A DNA stretch of 64,000 nt from RGIG1927 sp045546275 (lineage in GTDB: Bacteria > Bacillota > Clostridia > UMGS1883), in contig JAZQCM010000031.1 of the NCBI GenBank assembly GCA_045546275.1, positions 62,001 through 126,000 on the forward strand, written 5' to 3'. Each line of letters begins with the position of its first letter. The stretch's first letter is position 1. Position numbers and translations under genes: made by a program. A model generated the notes under the pieces. That model saw only the letters and a list, made by a program, of their open reading frames with translations. It was not told where the DNA came from and made no database searches. This document shows positions 55,718 through 64,000 of this stretch, one piece after another.

Positions 55718-57139
55718 ATGAAAAAAAGACTAACTGCGCTTCTTATTTCTTCAGCTATGCTCATTTCATCCGTTAGTGCATTTGCATCGGAATCCTTTTC
55801 CGACCTTATGGAATTTCACGCATGGGCAGAGCCTCAGATTGAAGAAATGACAACCCTGGGTATTATCAAGGGCTACACCGACGGAACCTTCCGTCCCGAC
55901 AAGGCAATTACCAAAACTGAGGCGCTTGTTCTCACAGCTCGTGTTGCAGGCTATGTAACTGCCGACTATTCCACCTACACACAGATGGCTCTTGACGCTT
56001 ACAAGGATGTTATTGCCCCCTTCAACACACTTTATCCAAACGAAGTGGCATACCTTCTTTACAAGGGCATTTTAACAAAGGAGGACCTTCCCGGTTACCT
56101 TTCTTCCGACAGAGCAACCTCGCCTCTTCTTCGTTACGAAATGGCGGTGCTTCTCACAAAGCTCATGCGAGCAGAAAACAGCCTCAAATCACACGAGGAA
56201 ATTTCACTTGTTTATACCGACTCGGGCGAAATTCCCATTGATGCGGAAGCTCATGTTGACTTTGTTACTTCCCAGTCACTTATGAACGGTGTTTACGACC
56301 CCCAAAAGCCCGACAATATTTATTTTGAACCCTATTCTTCCGTAACAAGAGCACAGGTTGCAGTTCTTTTACACAGAGTTCTTTCCAAGGCCCCTGTTTC
56401 CGCAAGCTTTGTGTCATTGGTTGGCAAAAACCCCTCTGCCCGCACAATTACATACAAAACAGGCGACAGTGCACCCACAATTTTCCGAATTGAAAACAAC
56501 GTGAAGATTATTATTGACGGTCGCACAACCGATGATTTGTCCTATGCATCAACAGGTGCATCGGTGGCATTCTTCTACGTGAACAACACCCTTTGCGACG
56601 TTGAAATTGTAAACACTCCCGAAAACCGCTGGGACGGCAAAAAGGTTGTAACCGAAGTTGTTTATTCTGACCCTGTTGAAGGTTCTGTTACAGCTCTTTT
56701 CATAGGCGATGAATTAAAGGTTTACATTGACTCGGTTGAATATCCCCTTTCTCCCTCAGCATTGATTTACGTAAACGATGCGGTTTCCACAATTTACGAC
56801 TTAAGAATTGGCTATGGGGCAAAGGCTCAGTTTACAGAGGGCAAAATATCAAGTCTTAATGTGACAGCTCCCACAACAAACAACACCGTAACAGTTACTG
56901 CGGAAGGCCCCATTACAAAGGTTAACATTACTAACCGCAGTCTTATTGTGAGTGTTACCAACAAGAACACCGGCGTTGTTTCCGAAAAGGAAATTTTCCT
57001 TGCTACAGGCGCTGTTATTTCAAATGCAATTTCAGGTGCATCGGTTGATTTCCTTTCCTTGGATGTTGACGATTATGTTGTTGCCTCGGGCACATTGAAG
57101 GACGGCAAATTCTACGCCTCCAAAATCCTCATTAAGTAA
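55718..57139 (+). CDS. Secreted SLH-domain protein
   Basis: 473 residues, ATG with ACGGAGG. Signal peptide (LTALLISSAMLISSVSAFA). Three SLH repeats fill residues ~25-235 (IKGYTDGTFRPDKAITKTEALVL; YLLYKGILTKEDLP; MNGVYDPQKPDNIYFEPYSSVTRAQVAVLL). The C-terminal ~230 residues are beta-rich repeats (VNNTLCDVEIVNTP; VTVTAEGPITKVNITNRS) of unknown fold. SLH at the N-terminus, as here, is typical of chromosomal S-layer-associated proteins. Followed after 11 bases by the deaminase gene. Confidence 0.85.
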   Translation: MKKRLTALLISSAMLISSVSAFASESFSDLMEFHAWAEPQIEEMTTLGIIKGYTDGTFRPDKAITKTEALVLTARVAGYVTADYSTYTQMALDAYKDVIAPFNTLYPNEVAYLLYKGILTKEDLPGYLSSDRATSPLLRYEMAVLLTKLMRAENSLKSHEEISLVYTDSGEIPIDAEAHVDFVTSQSLMNGVYDPQKPDNIYFEPYSSVTRAQVAVLLHRVLSKAPVSASFVSLVGKNPSARTITYKTGDSAPTIFRIENNVKIIIDGRTTDDLSYASTGASVAFFYVNNTLCDVEIVNTPENRWDGKKVVTEVVYSDPVEGSVTALFIGDELKVYIDSVEYPLSPSALIYVNDAVSTIYDLRIGYGAKAQFTEGKISSLNVTAPTTNNTVTVTAEGPITKVNITNRSLIVSVTNKNTGVVSEKEIFLATGAVISNAISGASVDFLSLDVDDYVVASGTLKDGKFYASKILIK

Positions 57140-57150
57140 GGAGTATACAT

Positions 57151-57639
57151 ATGAAAAGACGTGATAAGGTTAATTATTATCTTGACATAGCCACCGTTGT
57201 TTTGGAGCGTGGCACTTGTCTTCGTCGCAACTACGGTGCAATTATTGTAAAAAACGATGAGATTATTTCCACAGGCTACACAGGTGCCCCTCGTGGCAGA
57301 AAAAACTGTATGGACCTTGGCTTTTGCAGACGAAACGCATTGAACATTCCCCGTGGTCAGCGCTACGAGCTTTGCAGAAGTGTGCACGCTGAGGAAAACG
57401 CTATCATCTCCGCTTCAAGACGTGACATGATTGGTGCAACCTTGTACCTTGCAGGCAAGGACATGGAAACAGGTGATTTTGTTCCCGGTGCATCAAGCTG
57501 TGCTATGTGTAAAAGAGCAATCATAAATGCAGGCATTGAAAAGGTTGTTATCAGAAACACAATTGATGAGTACACAGTTGTTGACGTAAACACATGGATT
57601 GAAAACGACGATTCTTTAGGCGAAACCTTAGGCTATTAA
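57151..57639 (+). CDS. dCMP deaminase-family protein (ComEB-like)
   Basis: 162 residues, SD GGAG, 11 bases after the SLH gene. Zinc-dependent cytidine-deaminase fold: SVHAEENAI carries the His/Glu pair and SSCAMCKRAIINAGI the CxxC. A further cysteine/histidine-poor insertion (GFCRRNALNIPRGQRYE) is typical of ComEB/dCMP deaminases, which make dUMP for thymidylate synthesis. Confidence 0.9.
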   Translation: MKRRDKVNYYLDIATVVLERGTCLRRNYGAIIVKNDEIISTGYTGAPRGRKNCMDLGFCRRNALNIPRGQRYELCRSVHAEENAIISASRRDMIGATLYLAGKDMETGDFVPGASSCAMCKRAIINAGIEKVVIRNTIDEYTVVDVNTWIENDDSLGETLGY

Positions 57640-57640
57640 A

Positions 57641-57669
57641 AAAAGGGCGCACTGTCAGTGCGCCCTTTT
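57641..57669 (+). terminator. Terminator after the deaminase gene
   Basis: Stem aaaagggcgcact/agtgcgccctttt with a three-base loop and trailing T's, immediately after the stop. Confidence 0.85.
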
Positions 57670-57692
57670 TGCATATATTAAAGGAGGACAAA

Positions 57693-59993
57693 ATGAAAAG
57701 AGAAACTATTTTTTTAAACTCAGGGTGGAAGTTTCATAAGGGCGAGGAGCCTATGGCTTTCTACAAGGGCTTTGACGACACATCGTGGGAAACTGTTACC
57801 ATTCCCCACGACATGAGCGTTACAGAACAGTTTGACAAAAAGAACTCCTCGGGAACAGGCTATCTTCCCGGAGGAAAATGCCACTACCGAAAGCGCTTTT
57901 CTCTCCCCAAGGAGGATTGCAAGGTGTACATTACCTTTGAAGGTGTGTACAACAATTCAAAGGTGTGGTTTAATTCCAACTACCTTGGAAAACGCCCCTA
58001 CGGTTACTCTACCTTTACATACGATGTTACCGAATTTGTAGGCGAAGAAAACGTTGTGAGCGTTATGGTAAGCCGTGACGAAACAGCTGACTCCCGTTGG
58101 TTTACAGGCACAGGTATTACAAGAAGAGTGTATGTGACCCTTTGCGATAAGGCAAGCATTGTTCCCGACAGCCTTTTTATTACAACACCTGTTGTTTCCG
58201 AAAGTGAAGCAGTTGTTAAGGTTGATGTACAAACAACCATTCCCTCTCACATTACAAACACAGTTTTAGACAAAAACGGCAACAGCATTGCAACAGGCTC
58301 CGACGGACTTATTATTAAAAACCCGTCCTTGTGGTCGCCCGAAAACCCCTATCTTTACACACTTAAAACCGAGGTTATTTTTGAAGACGAGGTTTGCGAC
58401 ACTGTTTACACACCCTTTGGCGTGCGCTTTTTTAACTTTGACCCCAACAAGGGCTTTTTCTTAAACGGCGTTCACACAAAATTAAAGGGCGTGTGCGTTC
58501 ATCACGATGCAGGTGCTTTAGGTGCCGCTGTGCCTAAAGAGGTTTGGCGTGACAGGCTTTTGAAGCTTAAGGAATGCGGAACAAATGCTCTTCGAACAAG
58601 CCACAATCCCCCCGACCCCACACTTTTGGACCTTTGCGACGAATTGGGCTTTATCACAATGGATGAAGCCTTTGACGAATGGGAAGGACCTAAGAACAAG
58701 TGGTGGCAGGGACATAATGTTTATCCGCCCAAGCGCTTTGGTTACTTTGAGGATTTCCCCGAATGGGGCGAAAAGGACATTAAGGCAATGGTAATGCGAG
58801 ATCGAAATCACCCATCCATTGTTATGTGGTCCATAGGCAACGAGGTTGACTACCCCAACGACCCCTATTGTCATCCCTCTTTTTCTTCAATGACAGGCAA
58901 CAACGATGCAAACAAGCCCGAAATTGAAAGAATGTACGACCCCAACAAGCCAAATGCAGAAAGATTGGCAGTTATTGCAAGACAGTTAGTTAAATGGGTT
59001 AAGGAATGTGACACAACACGCCCTGTTACTGCAGCTTTAGCCTTCCCCGAGCTTTCCACCAACACAGGCTATTTTGAAGCCTTGGACATTGCAGGCTACA
59101 ACTACAAGGAGCACTTGTATTAGGAAGACCACAAGCGTTTCCCCGATGCAGTTATTTACGGCAGTGAAAACTCCCACTCCTGGAAGGCGTGGAAGGCAGT
59201 AGACGACAACGACTACATTTCAGGTCAGTTCCTGTGGACAGGTATTGACTACATGGGCGAGGCTCGTGGCTGGCCCATCCGCTCCTCCATGCCCGGTCTT
59301 CTTGACATGGGTGGCTTTAAAAAGCCAAGCTGGCATTTCAGAAAAACTCTTTGGGACCCTGCTCCCTACATTTACATATTCACCCGTGAAAAGCGTGAAG
59401 AAAACGAAGCTCCCCGTCGCCGTCCCCCAAGATGGTTCAACGAGCACTGGAATTTTGACGAGGGCGCAAACTGTGAGGTTATTGCCTACACCAACAAAAG
59501 TGAAGCCGAGCTTTTCTTAAACGGCAAATCCTTAGGGGTTAAAAAGGCCGACAACGAAGAACACGGCAATATGATTGTGTGGGAGGTTCCCTTTGAAAAG
59601 GGCGAATTGAAGGCGGTTTGCGACGGATACGAATATGTTATTAAAACAACAAGCGAGCCAAAAAAGATAAGTCTTAACCCCGAAAGGCTTTCACTTACCC
59701 CCGACAGCTACGACACCCTCCGTGTTGACGTGTCAGTTCTTGATGAAAATGGCAACAAGGTTAGCTGGTCAGATTGCACCATCACAGCACAGCTTTCAGG
59801 TTTTTCTGCAACCATTGCAGGCATTGAATCGGGCAATGGCGCAGACGTTACACCTTATTTTTCTTCTTCAAGAAAGCTTCATAACGGCAATGCAGTTATT
59901 TATATTAAATCAACTGATATTCCGGGAGAATGCACATTAACGGTTACTTCCGACAATTTGGAAAGTGCATCAGTTACAATTACAACAAAGTAA
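57693..59993 (+). pseudogene. GH2 beta-galactosidase gene with an in-frame TAG at 59121-59123
   Basis: Start at ATG 57693 (AAGGAGG). The frame runs 476 codons to TAG at 59121-59123 and then stays open in the same frame to TAA at 59991-59993, 766 codons in all. Before the stop: sugar-binding domain (ETVTIPHDMSV), Ig-like domain, and the barrel start with the acid/base glutamate (MWSIGNEVDYPND). After it: the nucleophile segment VIYGSENSHS, WTGIDYMGEARGWP and C-terminal beta domains. The context EHLY-stop-EDHKRFPD suggests GAG to TAG. The truncated product would lack the nucleophile. It could also be a base-call error; other genes here use TAG as a normal stop, which argues against recoding. 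Confidence 0.85.
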
Positions 59994-60003
59994 TAAAAAA
60001 ACC

Positions 60004-60038
60004 TCCTTTGCATAAAATGGTGCAAAGGATGTTTTTTT
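60004..60038 (+). terminator. Terminator after the GH2 gene
   Basis: Stem tcctttgca/tgcaaagga with an eight-base loop followed by a run of seven T's. It abuts the 54-codon ORF, whose possible SD lies in the stem. Confidence 0.75.
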
Positions 60039-60203
60039 ATGAACGAACCCAAATACGTATACATAATGTACCCTGTTGAGCTTGATAAAATTAAGGACAT
60101 TCCGCTTCCCATAAAAGAAAATTCAATCATTACCGTAAATGACGAAGAGGACTTTGTGCCCTTATGGTACGGAAACGCCGCTTTCCCCGAGGACGAAATT
60201 TAG
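60039..60203 (+). CDS. Small protein of unknown function, 54 residues
   Basis: ATG at 60039, TAG at 60201. The product begins MNEPKYVYIMYPVELDKIKD and ends acidic (GNAAFPEDEI). Third-position use (GAC, GAG, CCC, GTG) matches the neighbouring chromosomal genes, which supports real coding. Against it, AAAGGA upstream is part of the GH2 terminator hairpin and there is no other SD. Its last four bases overlap the end of the convergent ogg gene. No family recognised. Confidence 0.45.
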   Translation: MNEPKYVYIMYPVELDKIKDIPLPIKENSIITVNDEEDFVPLWYGNAAFPEDEI

Positions 60204-61024
60204 TTTTCCATGTTTTTTCTGTAGTAGAATAAGTATTGCTGTGCAAAGCCGCTTAAAGTGCCGAAAAGCGTTTCGCCATCTTTTTTTGCGTCCTTTTCAT
60301 TGGATGCAAAGTATTCGCACATAACCCTTTTTATCCACACATCGCTTGGGAAAAGGTCATATTTTTTAAGGGAAAAAAGCATGACACAGTCACACACCTT
60401 GTCCCCCACACCGTAAAGGCTCATTACCTTTTCACGGGCGGATGAGGTGCTCATTTCAAGAAGGTCTTTTTCGTTAATTTCACCCGTTAAAACTGCATTA
60501 ACGCATTTTACAAGATACGGCGCACGATACCCTGTGCCAATTTTGCGAAAATCCTCCTCGGTTACGTTTTTAAGCATTTCGGGTGTGGGAAAAGAATAGT
60601 ACTTTTCATTTTCAAAAACTATTTCCTCGCCCCAATTTTCGCAAATTTTTTTAACGCAGCTTTTTATTTTCGGAATAGACGCGCGTTGGGAAATAATAAA
60701 GCTTATAAGGCACTCAAAAAAATCCTGCTTTAAAATGCGGATGCCCTTGCCGTACTCCACCGCTTTTTCCATTAAGGGATTAATGGAAACTTTCTTTTTA
60801 ATGGCAGCATAGTCACGGTCAAGGTCAAGATATTCTATCCAGAATTTTTCGTTGGGGCAATTGGTTTTAAGGCGGATTTCTTCGCCCACCTTTTCAAAAA
60901 TGCCCACAAAGTTACCTGCAACACCTGTGAAAACGCCTTCATTTTCTTCCCAGCGGAAGCACTGACCGCAATCAAAGGTGTGCTTTAAATCAAAATCATT
61001 GGTTGAAAAAATAAATGTATTCAT
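60200..61024 (-). CDS. OGG1-type 8-oxoguanine DNA glycosylase
   Basis: 274 residues from the ATG at 61024. KHTFDCGQCFRWEE is the OGG_N start; FFECLISFIISQRASIPKIKS is the conserved helix; LYGVGDKVCDCVMLFSLKKYDLFPSDVWIKRVM is the helix-hairpin-helix GPD region with the catalytic lysine (GDK) and aspartate (SDVW). It excises 8-oxoguanine and may cut the abasic site. Confidence 0.92.
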   Translation of the reverse strand: MNTFIFSTNDFDLKHTFDCGQCFRWEENEGVFTGVAGNFVGIFEKVGEEIRLKTNCPNEKFWIEYLDLDRDYAAIKKKVSINPLMEKAVEYGKGIRILKQDFFECLISFIISQRASIPKIKSCVKKICENWGEEIVFENEKYYSFPTPEMLKNVTEEDFRKIGTGYRAPYLVKCVNAVLTGEINEKDLLEMSTSSAREKVMSLYGVGDKVCDCVMLFSLKKYDLFPSDVWIKRVMCEYFASNEKDAKKDGETLFGTLSGFAQQYLFYYRKNMEN

Positions 61025-61091
61025 TAAAATCACCTTAGTTTATGTTATCACAAATATTTAAATTGTCAATAATTCTACAGGATGTGTAAAC

Positions 61092-62018
61092 GTGAAAAAA
61101 TTAGTGTTTCTTCCCTTATATTACTCGATTACCGCACTTTTACTGCCCTTTGTTGTGTCGCTTTTTGTGCCTTCTTTACCCGTTGAAAAAGAAGAAACGG
61201 AAAGCACCATCACCGTGTATAATCATATTACAGGAGCTTCTTACACTCAAAGCGAAAACGAATACTTAACAGGTGTTGTTGCGGCTGAAATGCCTGCACT
61301 TTTTGAAAAAGAAGCGTTAAAGGCTCAGGCGGTTGCAGCCCGTACATACGCAATGTACACTCATTCTGACACCCACACCGAAGACGTTTGCACCGACCCG
61401 GGGCATTGCCAGGCATACTACACCAAAGAGGACATGGCTTTAGCCTGGGGGAACGATTTTAACTTTTACCTTGACAAAATATCTTCGGCAGTAAAGGAAA
61501 CGGAAAATGAACTTATCACATACAACAGTGAGCCTATAATGGCAGTTTTTCATTCAATGGGCGGCGGCAAAACCGAAAACTCCCTGGATGTGTGGGGCAA
61601 TGCGGTGCCTTATCTTGTAAGCGTGGAAAGTCCCGGTGAGGATGAGGCGGCAAACTATTTTTCCGAAAAAATAATACCCTTTGAAAGCTTTAAAGAAACC
61701 TTTCTTTCCCATTTTCCAAATGCTTCCCTTACATCCTTTCAGGACATTTCCCATCCCTTACTTACCGATGGCGGGCACGTTAAAAGCATGATTATAGGCG
61801 GAGTAAGTGTTTCGGGAACAAAAATGCGTTCCATGTACGATTTAAGAAGCACAAAGTTCACCCTTTCTGAAAAGGAGGGTAATATTGTTTTTTCTGTTAC
61901 AGGCTACGGCCACGGCGTTGGCATGAGTCAGTACGGCGCAAACGCAATGGCAAAACAAGGCAAAACCTACAAGGAAATTTTATCCCACTATTACCCGGGC
62001 ACCTCACTTACTGAATAA
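61092..62018 (+). CDS. spoIID: Stage II sporulation protein D
   Basis: 308 residues, GTG start with AGGATG. N-terminal membrane helix (LYYSITALLLPFVVSLFVP). YLTGVVAAEMPALFEKEALKAQAVAARTYA contains the catalytic glutamate of this lytic transglycosylase; HSMGGGKTENSLDVWG and GYGHGVGMSQYGANAMAKQGK are signature blocks. It acts with SpoIIM and SpoIIP in engulfment. Confidence 0.96.
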   Translation: MKKLVFLPLYYSITALLLPFVVSLFVPSLPVEKEETESTITVYNHITGASYTQSENEYLTGVVAAEMPALFEKEALKAQAVAARTYAMYTHSDTHTEDVCTDPGHCQAYYTKEDMALAWGNDFNFYLDKISSAVKETENELITYNSEPIMAVFHSMGGGKTENSLDVWGNAVPYLVSVESPGEDEAANYFSEKIIPFESFKETFLSHFPNASLTSFQDISHPLLTDGGHVKSMIIGGVSVSGTKMRSMYDLRSTKFTLSEKEGNIVFSVTGYGHGVGMSQYGANAMAKQGKTYKEILSHYYPGTSLTE

Positions 62019-62061
62019 AACTGAAAATTTCGGCAATCCTTACTTTAAAGGAGGATTGCAT

Positions 62062-62745
62062 ATGAATAAAAAACCACAGCTTATGTATTCAATTATTGCC
62101 ATTTGCTCAGTTGTTCTTTACATGACCTTTTTAATACGAGGCGCTATTACCGACGCCAACAGCACAAAGGAGGATATTCCCTATAATCCGCCTGCAAGGG
62201 AAGAAAAGGTAGTTGTACCGCCACCTACGGAAAATATTCTGAGCGTAATGGAAAATGTGACTAATGTAAAACACAAGGAAGTTGTTGAAGAAGAAACAGA
62301 AACCCCCACGGAGGAAGCTACTTTGGAAACGCCTGAAAAATTTTCACCAATTTTACCTGTTTCAGGCGAGATAAGCCAGAAATTTTCCTTAACCCACAGC
62401 TATAATGAAAAAACAGGTGACTGGCGGGCACATTCGGGCATTGACATAACTGCCGACAAAGCCTCCCGTGTGTTAGCTGTAGAGGACGGCACGGTTACAA
62501 AGTGTATTTATGACCCCCTTTGGGGCAATGTAATTGAAATTGACCACGGCGAATATGTGAGCATATACAAAAATTTATCCACACTCATAATGGTCAAAGA
62601 GGGCGACTGGGTAAAAAGGGGCGAAGCAATTTCGGGCGTTGGCCACAGCGCCTCGGCAGAGGGGTATCTTACAGACCATCTGCATTTTGAAATGAAGCAT
62701 TATTCCGATTATATTGACCCATTGAGCATCATCGGTGCTTCTTGA
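62062..62745 (+). CDS. spoIIQ: SpoIIQ-like M23 peptidase
   Basis: 227 residues from the ATG at 62062 (GGAGG seven bases away). One N-terminal helix (YSIIAICSVVLYMTFLI), a Pro/Glu-rich linker, then a LytM domain with HSGIDI and HLHFE, the zinc ligands, both intact. In Clostridia SpoIIQ keeps these ligands, unlike Bacillus. It sits 43 bases after spoIID, as usual, and forms the forespore side of the engulfment channel with SpoIIIAH. Another M23 protein is possible but the neighbourhood favours SpoIIQ. Confidence 0.88.
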   Translation: MNKKPQLMYSIIAICSVVLYMTFLIRGAITDANSTKEDIPYNPPAREEKVVVPPPTENILSVMENVTNVKHKEVVEEETETPTEEATLETPEKFSPILPVSGEISQKFSLTHSYNEKTGDWRAHSGIDITADKASRVLAVEDGTVTKCIYDPLWGNVIEIDHGEYVSIYKNLSTLIMVKEGDWVKRGEAISGVGHSASAEGYLTDHLHFEMKHYSDYIDPLSIIGAS

Positions 62746-62804
62746 CAAAGTATCCTGAGTATAATAAAATATACTCAGGATACTTTTTTTAAGGAGATTT
62801 TTTT

Positions 62805-63716
62805 ATGATAGATGTAGCAATTATTGGCGGAGGTCCTGCAGCAATAGGTGCGGCAATTTATGCAGCACGAAGCGGCATGGAATGTACAGTTTTTGAAAAA
62901 AAGTTTGTGGGCGGTCAGGCGTCAACCACATACGAAATTGATAATTATCCGGGCTTTCCCAATGCACCAAGTGGTGAAGAGCTTGCAGGCAAAATGCAGG
63001 AGCATGCGGCAAAGTTTAACGTGAAATTCCGCTACAATAATGTTGTTGAGCTGGATTTGTCGGGCGATGTTAAAATCATTAAAACCGCAAAAAAGGAATT
63101 TGAGGCAAAAAGTGTGATTATTGCCACAGGGGCAAGTCCTGCCAAGCTGAATGTTTTGGGCGAAAGCGAGTTTTCAGGCAGAGGGGTGAGCTACTGCGCA
63201 ACCTGTGACGGCATGTTTTTTAAGGACAAAACAGTTTGTGTTGCAGGTGGTGGCAACACTGCTGTTGAGGACGCAATTTACCTTGCTCCCATTGCAAAAA
63301 AGGTGTACATTATCCACCGAAGAGATGAATTCCGTGCATCGCCCCTTTTGGTGGAAAGGCTTAAGAAATTTGAAAACGTGGAGTTTGTGTTGAAAGCAAA
63401 CGTGAGCGAAATAAAGGGCAGCGACAAGGTTAACGAAATTACTGTAACCTACACCGACGGCACTTTACGTGAAATTGAAACTGATGCACTTTTTGTTGCA
63501 GTTGGCATTATTCCTCAGAATGATTTAATAAAGGACAAATTAAACTGTGACGAAAAGGGCTTTATTATAACAGACGAGGATATGAAAACAAATCTTCAAG
63601 GTGTTTTTGCCGCAGGCGACATACGCCACAAAAGCCTCAGACAGGTTATAACAGCTGTGAGCGACGGAGCCATAGCCGGCGAAGAAGCAAGTAAATACGT
63701 AAATTCATTACTTTAA
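62805..63716 (+). CDS. trxB: Thioredoxin reductase
   Basis: 303 residues. FAD site VAIIGGGPAAIGAAIYAARSG, redox CATCDGMFF, NADPH site CVAGGGNTAVEDAIYL plus HRRDEFRAS, and C-terminal GVFAAGDIRHKSLRQV. Reduces thioredoxin with NADPH. A hairpin terminator follows. Confidence 0.96.
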   Translation: MIDVAIIGGGPAAIGAAIYAARSGMECTVFEKKFVGGQASTTYEIDNYPGFPNAPSGEELAGKMQEHAAKFNVKFRYNNVVELDLSGDVKIIKTAKKEFEAKSVIIATGASPAKLNVLGESEFSGRGVSYCATCDGMFFKDKTVCVAGGGNTAVEDAIYLAPIAKKVYIIHRRDEFRASPLLVERLKKFENVEFVLKANVSEIKGSDKVNEITVTYTDGTLREIETDALFVAVGIIPQNDLIKDKLNCDEKGFIITDEDMKTNLQGVFAAGDIRHKSLRQVITAVSDGAIAGEEASKYVNSLL

Positions 63717-63741
63717 AAAAAAGGCTTTTTAAGCCTTTTTT
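63717..63741 (+). terminator. Terminator after trxB
   Basis: Stem aaaaaaggctt/aagcctttttt with a three-base loop and T-run. Confidence 0.85.
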
Positions 63742-63762
63742 CTTTCTTCACATGAATTTAAC

Positions 63763-63791
63763 TTGATAAAAAAGGCGTAATATGATACTAT
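63763..63791 (+). promoter_or_regulatory. Promoter of the last gene
   Basis: TTGATA (63763-63768) and TACTAT (63786-63791) with a 17-base spacer; a TATAAT three bases further on is an alternative -10. Confidence 0.55.
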
Positions 63792-63828
63792 AATATTAGG
63801 TTATTATAATTTTAAAGGAGAGGTAAAA

Positions 63829-64000
63829 ATGAAAAAAGTTTTATGTTTTTTCATTGCACTTGTTATGCTTATGGCTGCAACACCTGCAATGGCAGAAAAC
63901 GAAGTTTCGGTAACCTTTAACGGCGAAGAAGTAGCTTTAGAGCAAAAGGTTATCACAATAGGCGACACACTCTATGTTCCCTTACGCCCCGTAAGTGAGG
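63829..64000 (+). CDS. Copper-amine-oxidase-N-like (stalk domain) secreted protein, 3'-truncated by window edge
   Basis: 57 codons are visible, ATG with AAAGGAGAGG. Signal peptide (VLCFFIALVMLMAATPAMA), then VSVTFNGEEVALEQKV and GDTLYVPLRPVSE, the start of a copper amine oxidase N-terminal-type domain used as a wall-binding or stalk module in Clostridia exported proteins. No oxidase activity is implied. Confidence 0.8.
   Translation, partial: MKKVLCFFIALVMLMAATPAMAENEVSVTFNGEEVALEQKVITIGDTLYVPLRPVSE

Noticed and set aside
59121..59123. Recoded TAG (pyrrolysine or suppressor) in the GH2 gene
   Set aside because: TAG ends other frames here (e.g. 41204 and 60201), there is no sign of recoding machinery, and a GAG to TAG change explains it.

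Overview
The window reads as the chromosome of an uncultured, spore-forming, low-to-medium GC Clostridia member (Bacillota), probably a gut anaerobe. The evidence is spoVAC, spoVAD, spoIIID, spoIID and a spoIIQ-like gene, S-layer-homology (SLH) surface proteins, a ClpE-type unfoldase, strong AGGAGG ribosome binding sites and TTGACA/TATAAT promoters. Two kinds of DNA are joined. From about 1.5 kb to about 44.1 kb lies the body of an integrative conjugative element (ICE), with almost every gene on the minus strand. From about 44.2 kb to the right edge lies ordinary chromosome.

ICE layout, in the direction of transcription (right to left): repA-like initiator, parA and parB (44.0-41.3 kb); a chain of tiny overlapping genes (DUF3789, an 84-residue protein, a 67-residue cysteine-rich protein and a 39-residue truncated relative of the 84-residue one); cargo 1 (40.4-37.7 kb: PP-loop ATPase, a small conserved cysteine protein, a membrane protein); a 2886-residue ArdC/methylase/helicase protein; DUF4314; a candidate oriT; MobC, relaxase and PcfB; a giant 1835-residue SLH surface protein and a small secreted protein; the type IV coupling protein VirD4/TraG and the Maff2 pilin-like protein; a ToxN/AbiQ type III toxin with its own promoter, putative RNA antitoxin and terminators; the VirB6-like channel protein, a conserved ICE protein, PrgI, VirB4 and an NlpC/P60 cell-wall hydrolase; two secreted proteins, one with SLH domains; and cargo 2 (7.5-1.6 kb), a three-gene operon of a large unknown protein, a MinD/ParA-type ATPase and an HD-domain protein with a zinc ribbon. 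I see no integrase or excisionase, so part of the element probably continues left of the window. The transfer machinery looks complete for a Tn1549/CTn-type element.

The two cargo operons are the best candidates for undescribed systems. Both are AT-rich, lie between conserved ICE modules, and pair a nucleotide-handling enzyme with large proteins I cannot assign. ICEs commonly carry anti-phage systems in such places, but defence is an inference here.

Chromosomal part: lysS, dtd, an O-antigen-ligase/TPR membrane protein, a CorC/HlyC transporter and a hemolysin III protein on the minus strand; a GH27 alpha-galactosidase; spoVAC and spoVAD; spoIIID and clpE on the minus strand; an SLH protein with a dCMP deaminase; a GH2 beta-galactosidase gene broken by one in-frame TAG just before its nucleophile; a 54-codon small ORF; an OGG1-type DNA glycosylase; spoIID, spoIIQ-like, thioredoxin reductase and the start of a copper-amine-oxidase-N-like (stalk domain) secreted protein. 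No tRNA, rRNA or CRISPR array was seen.
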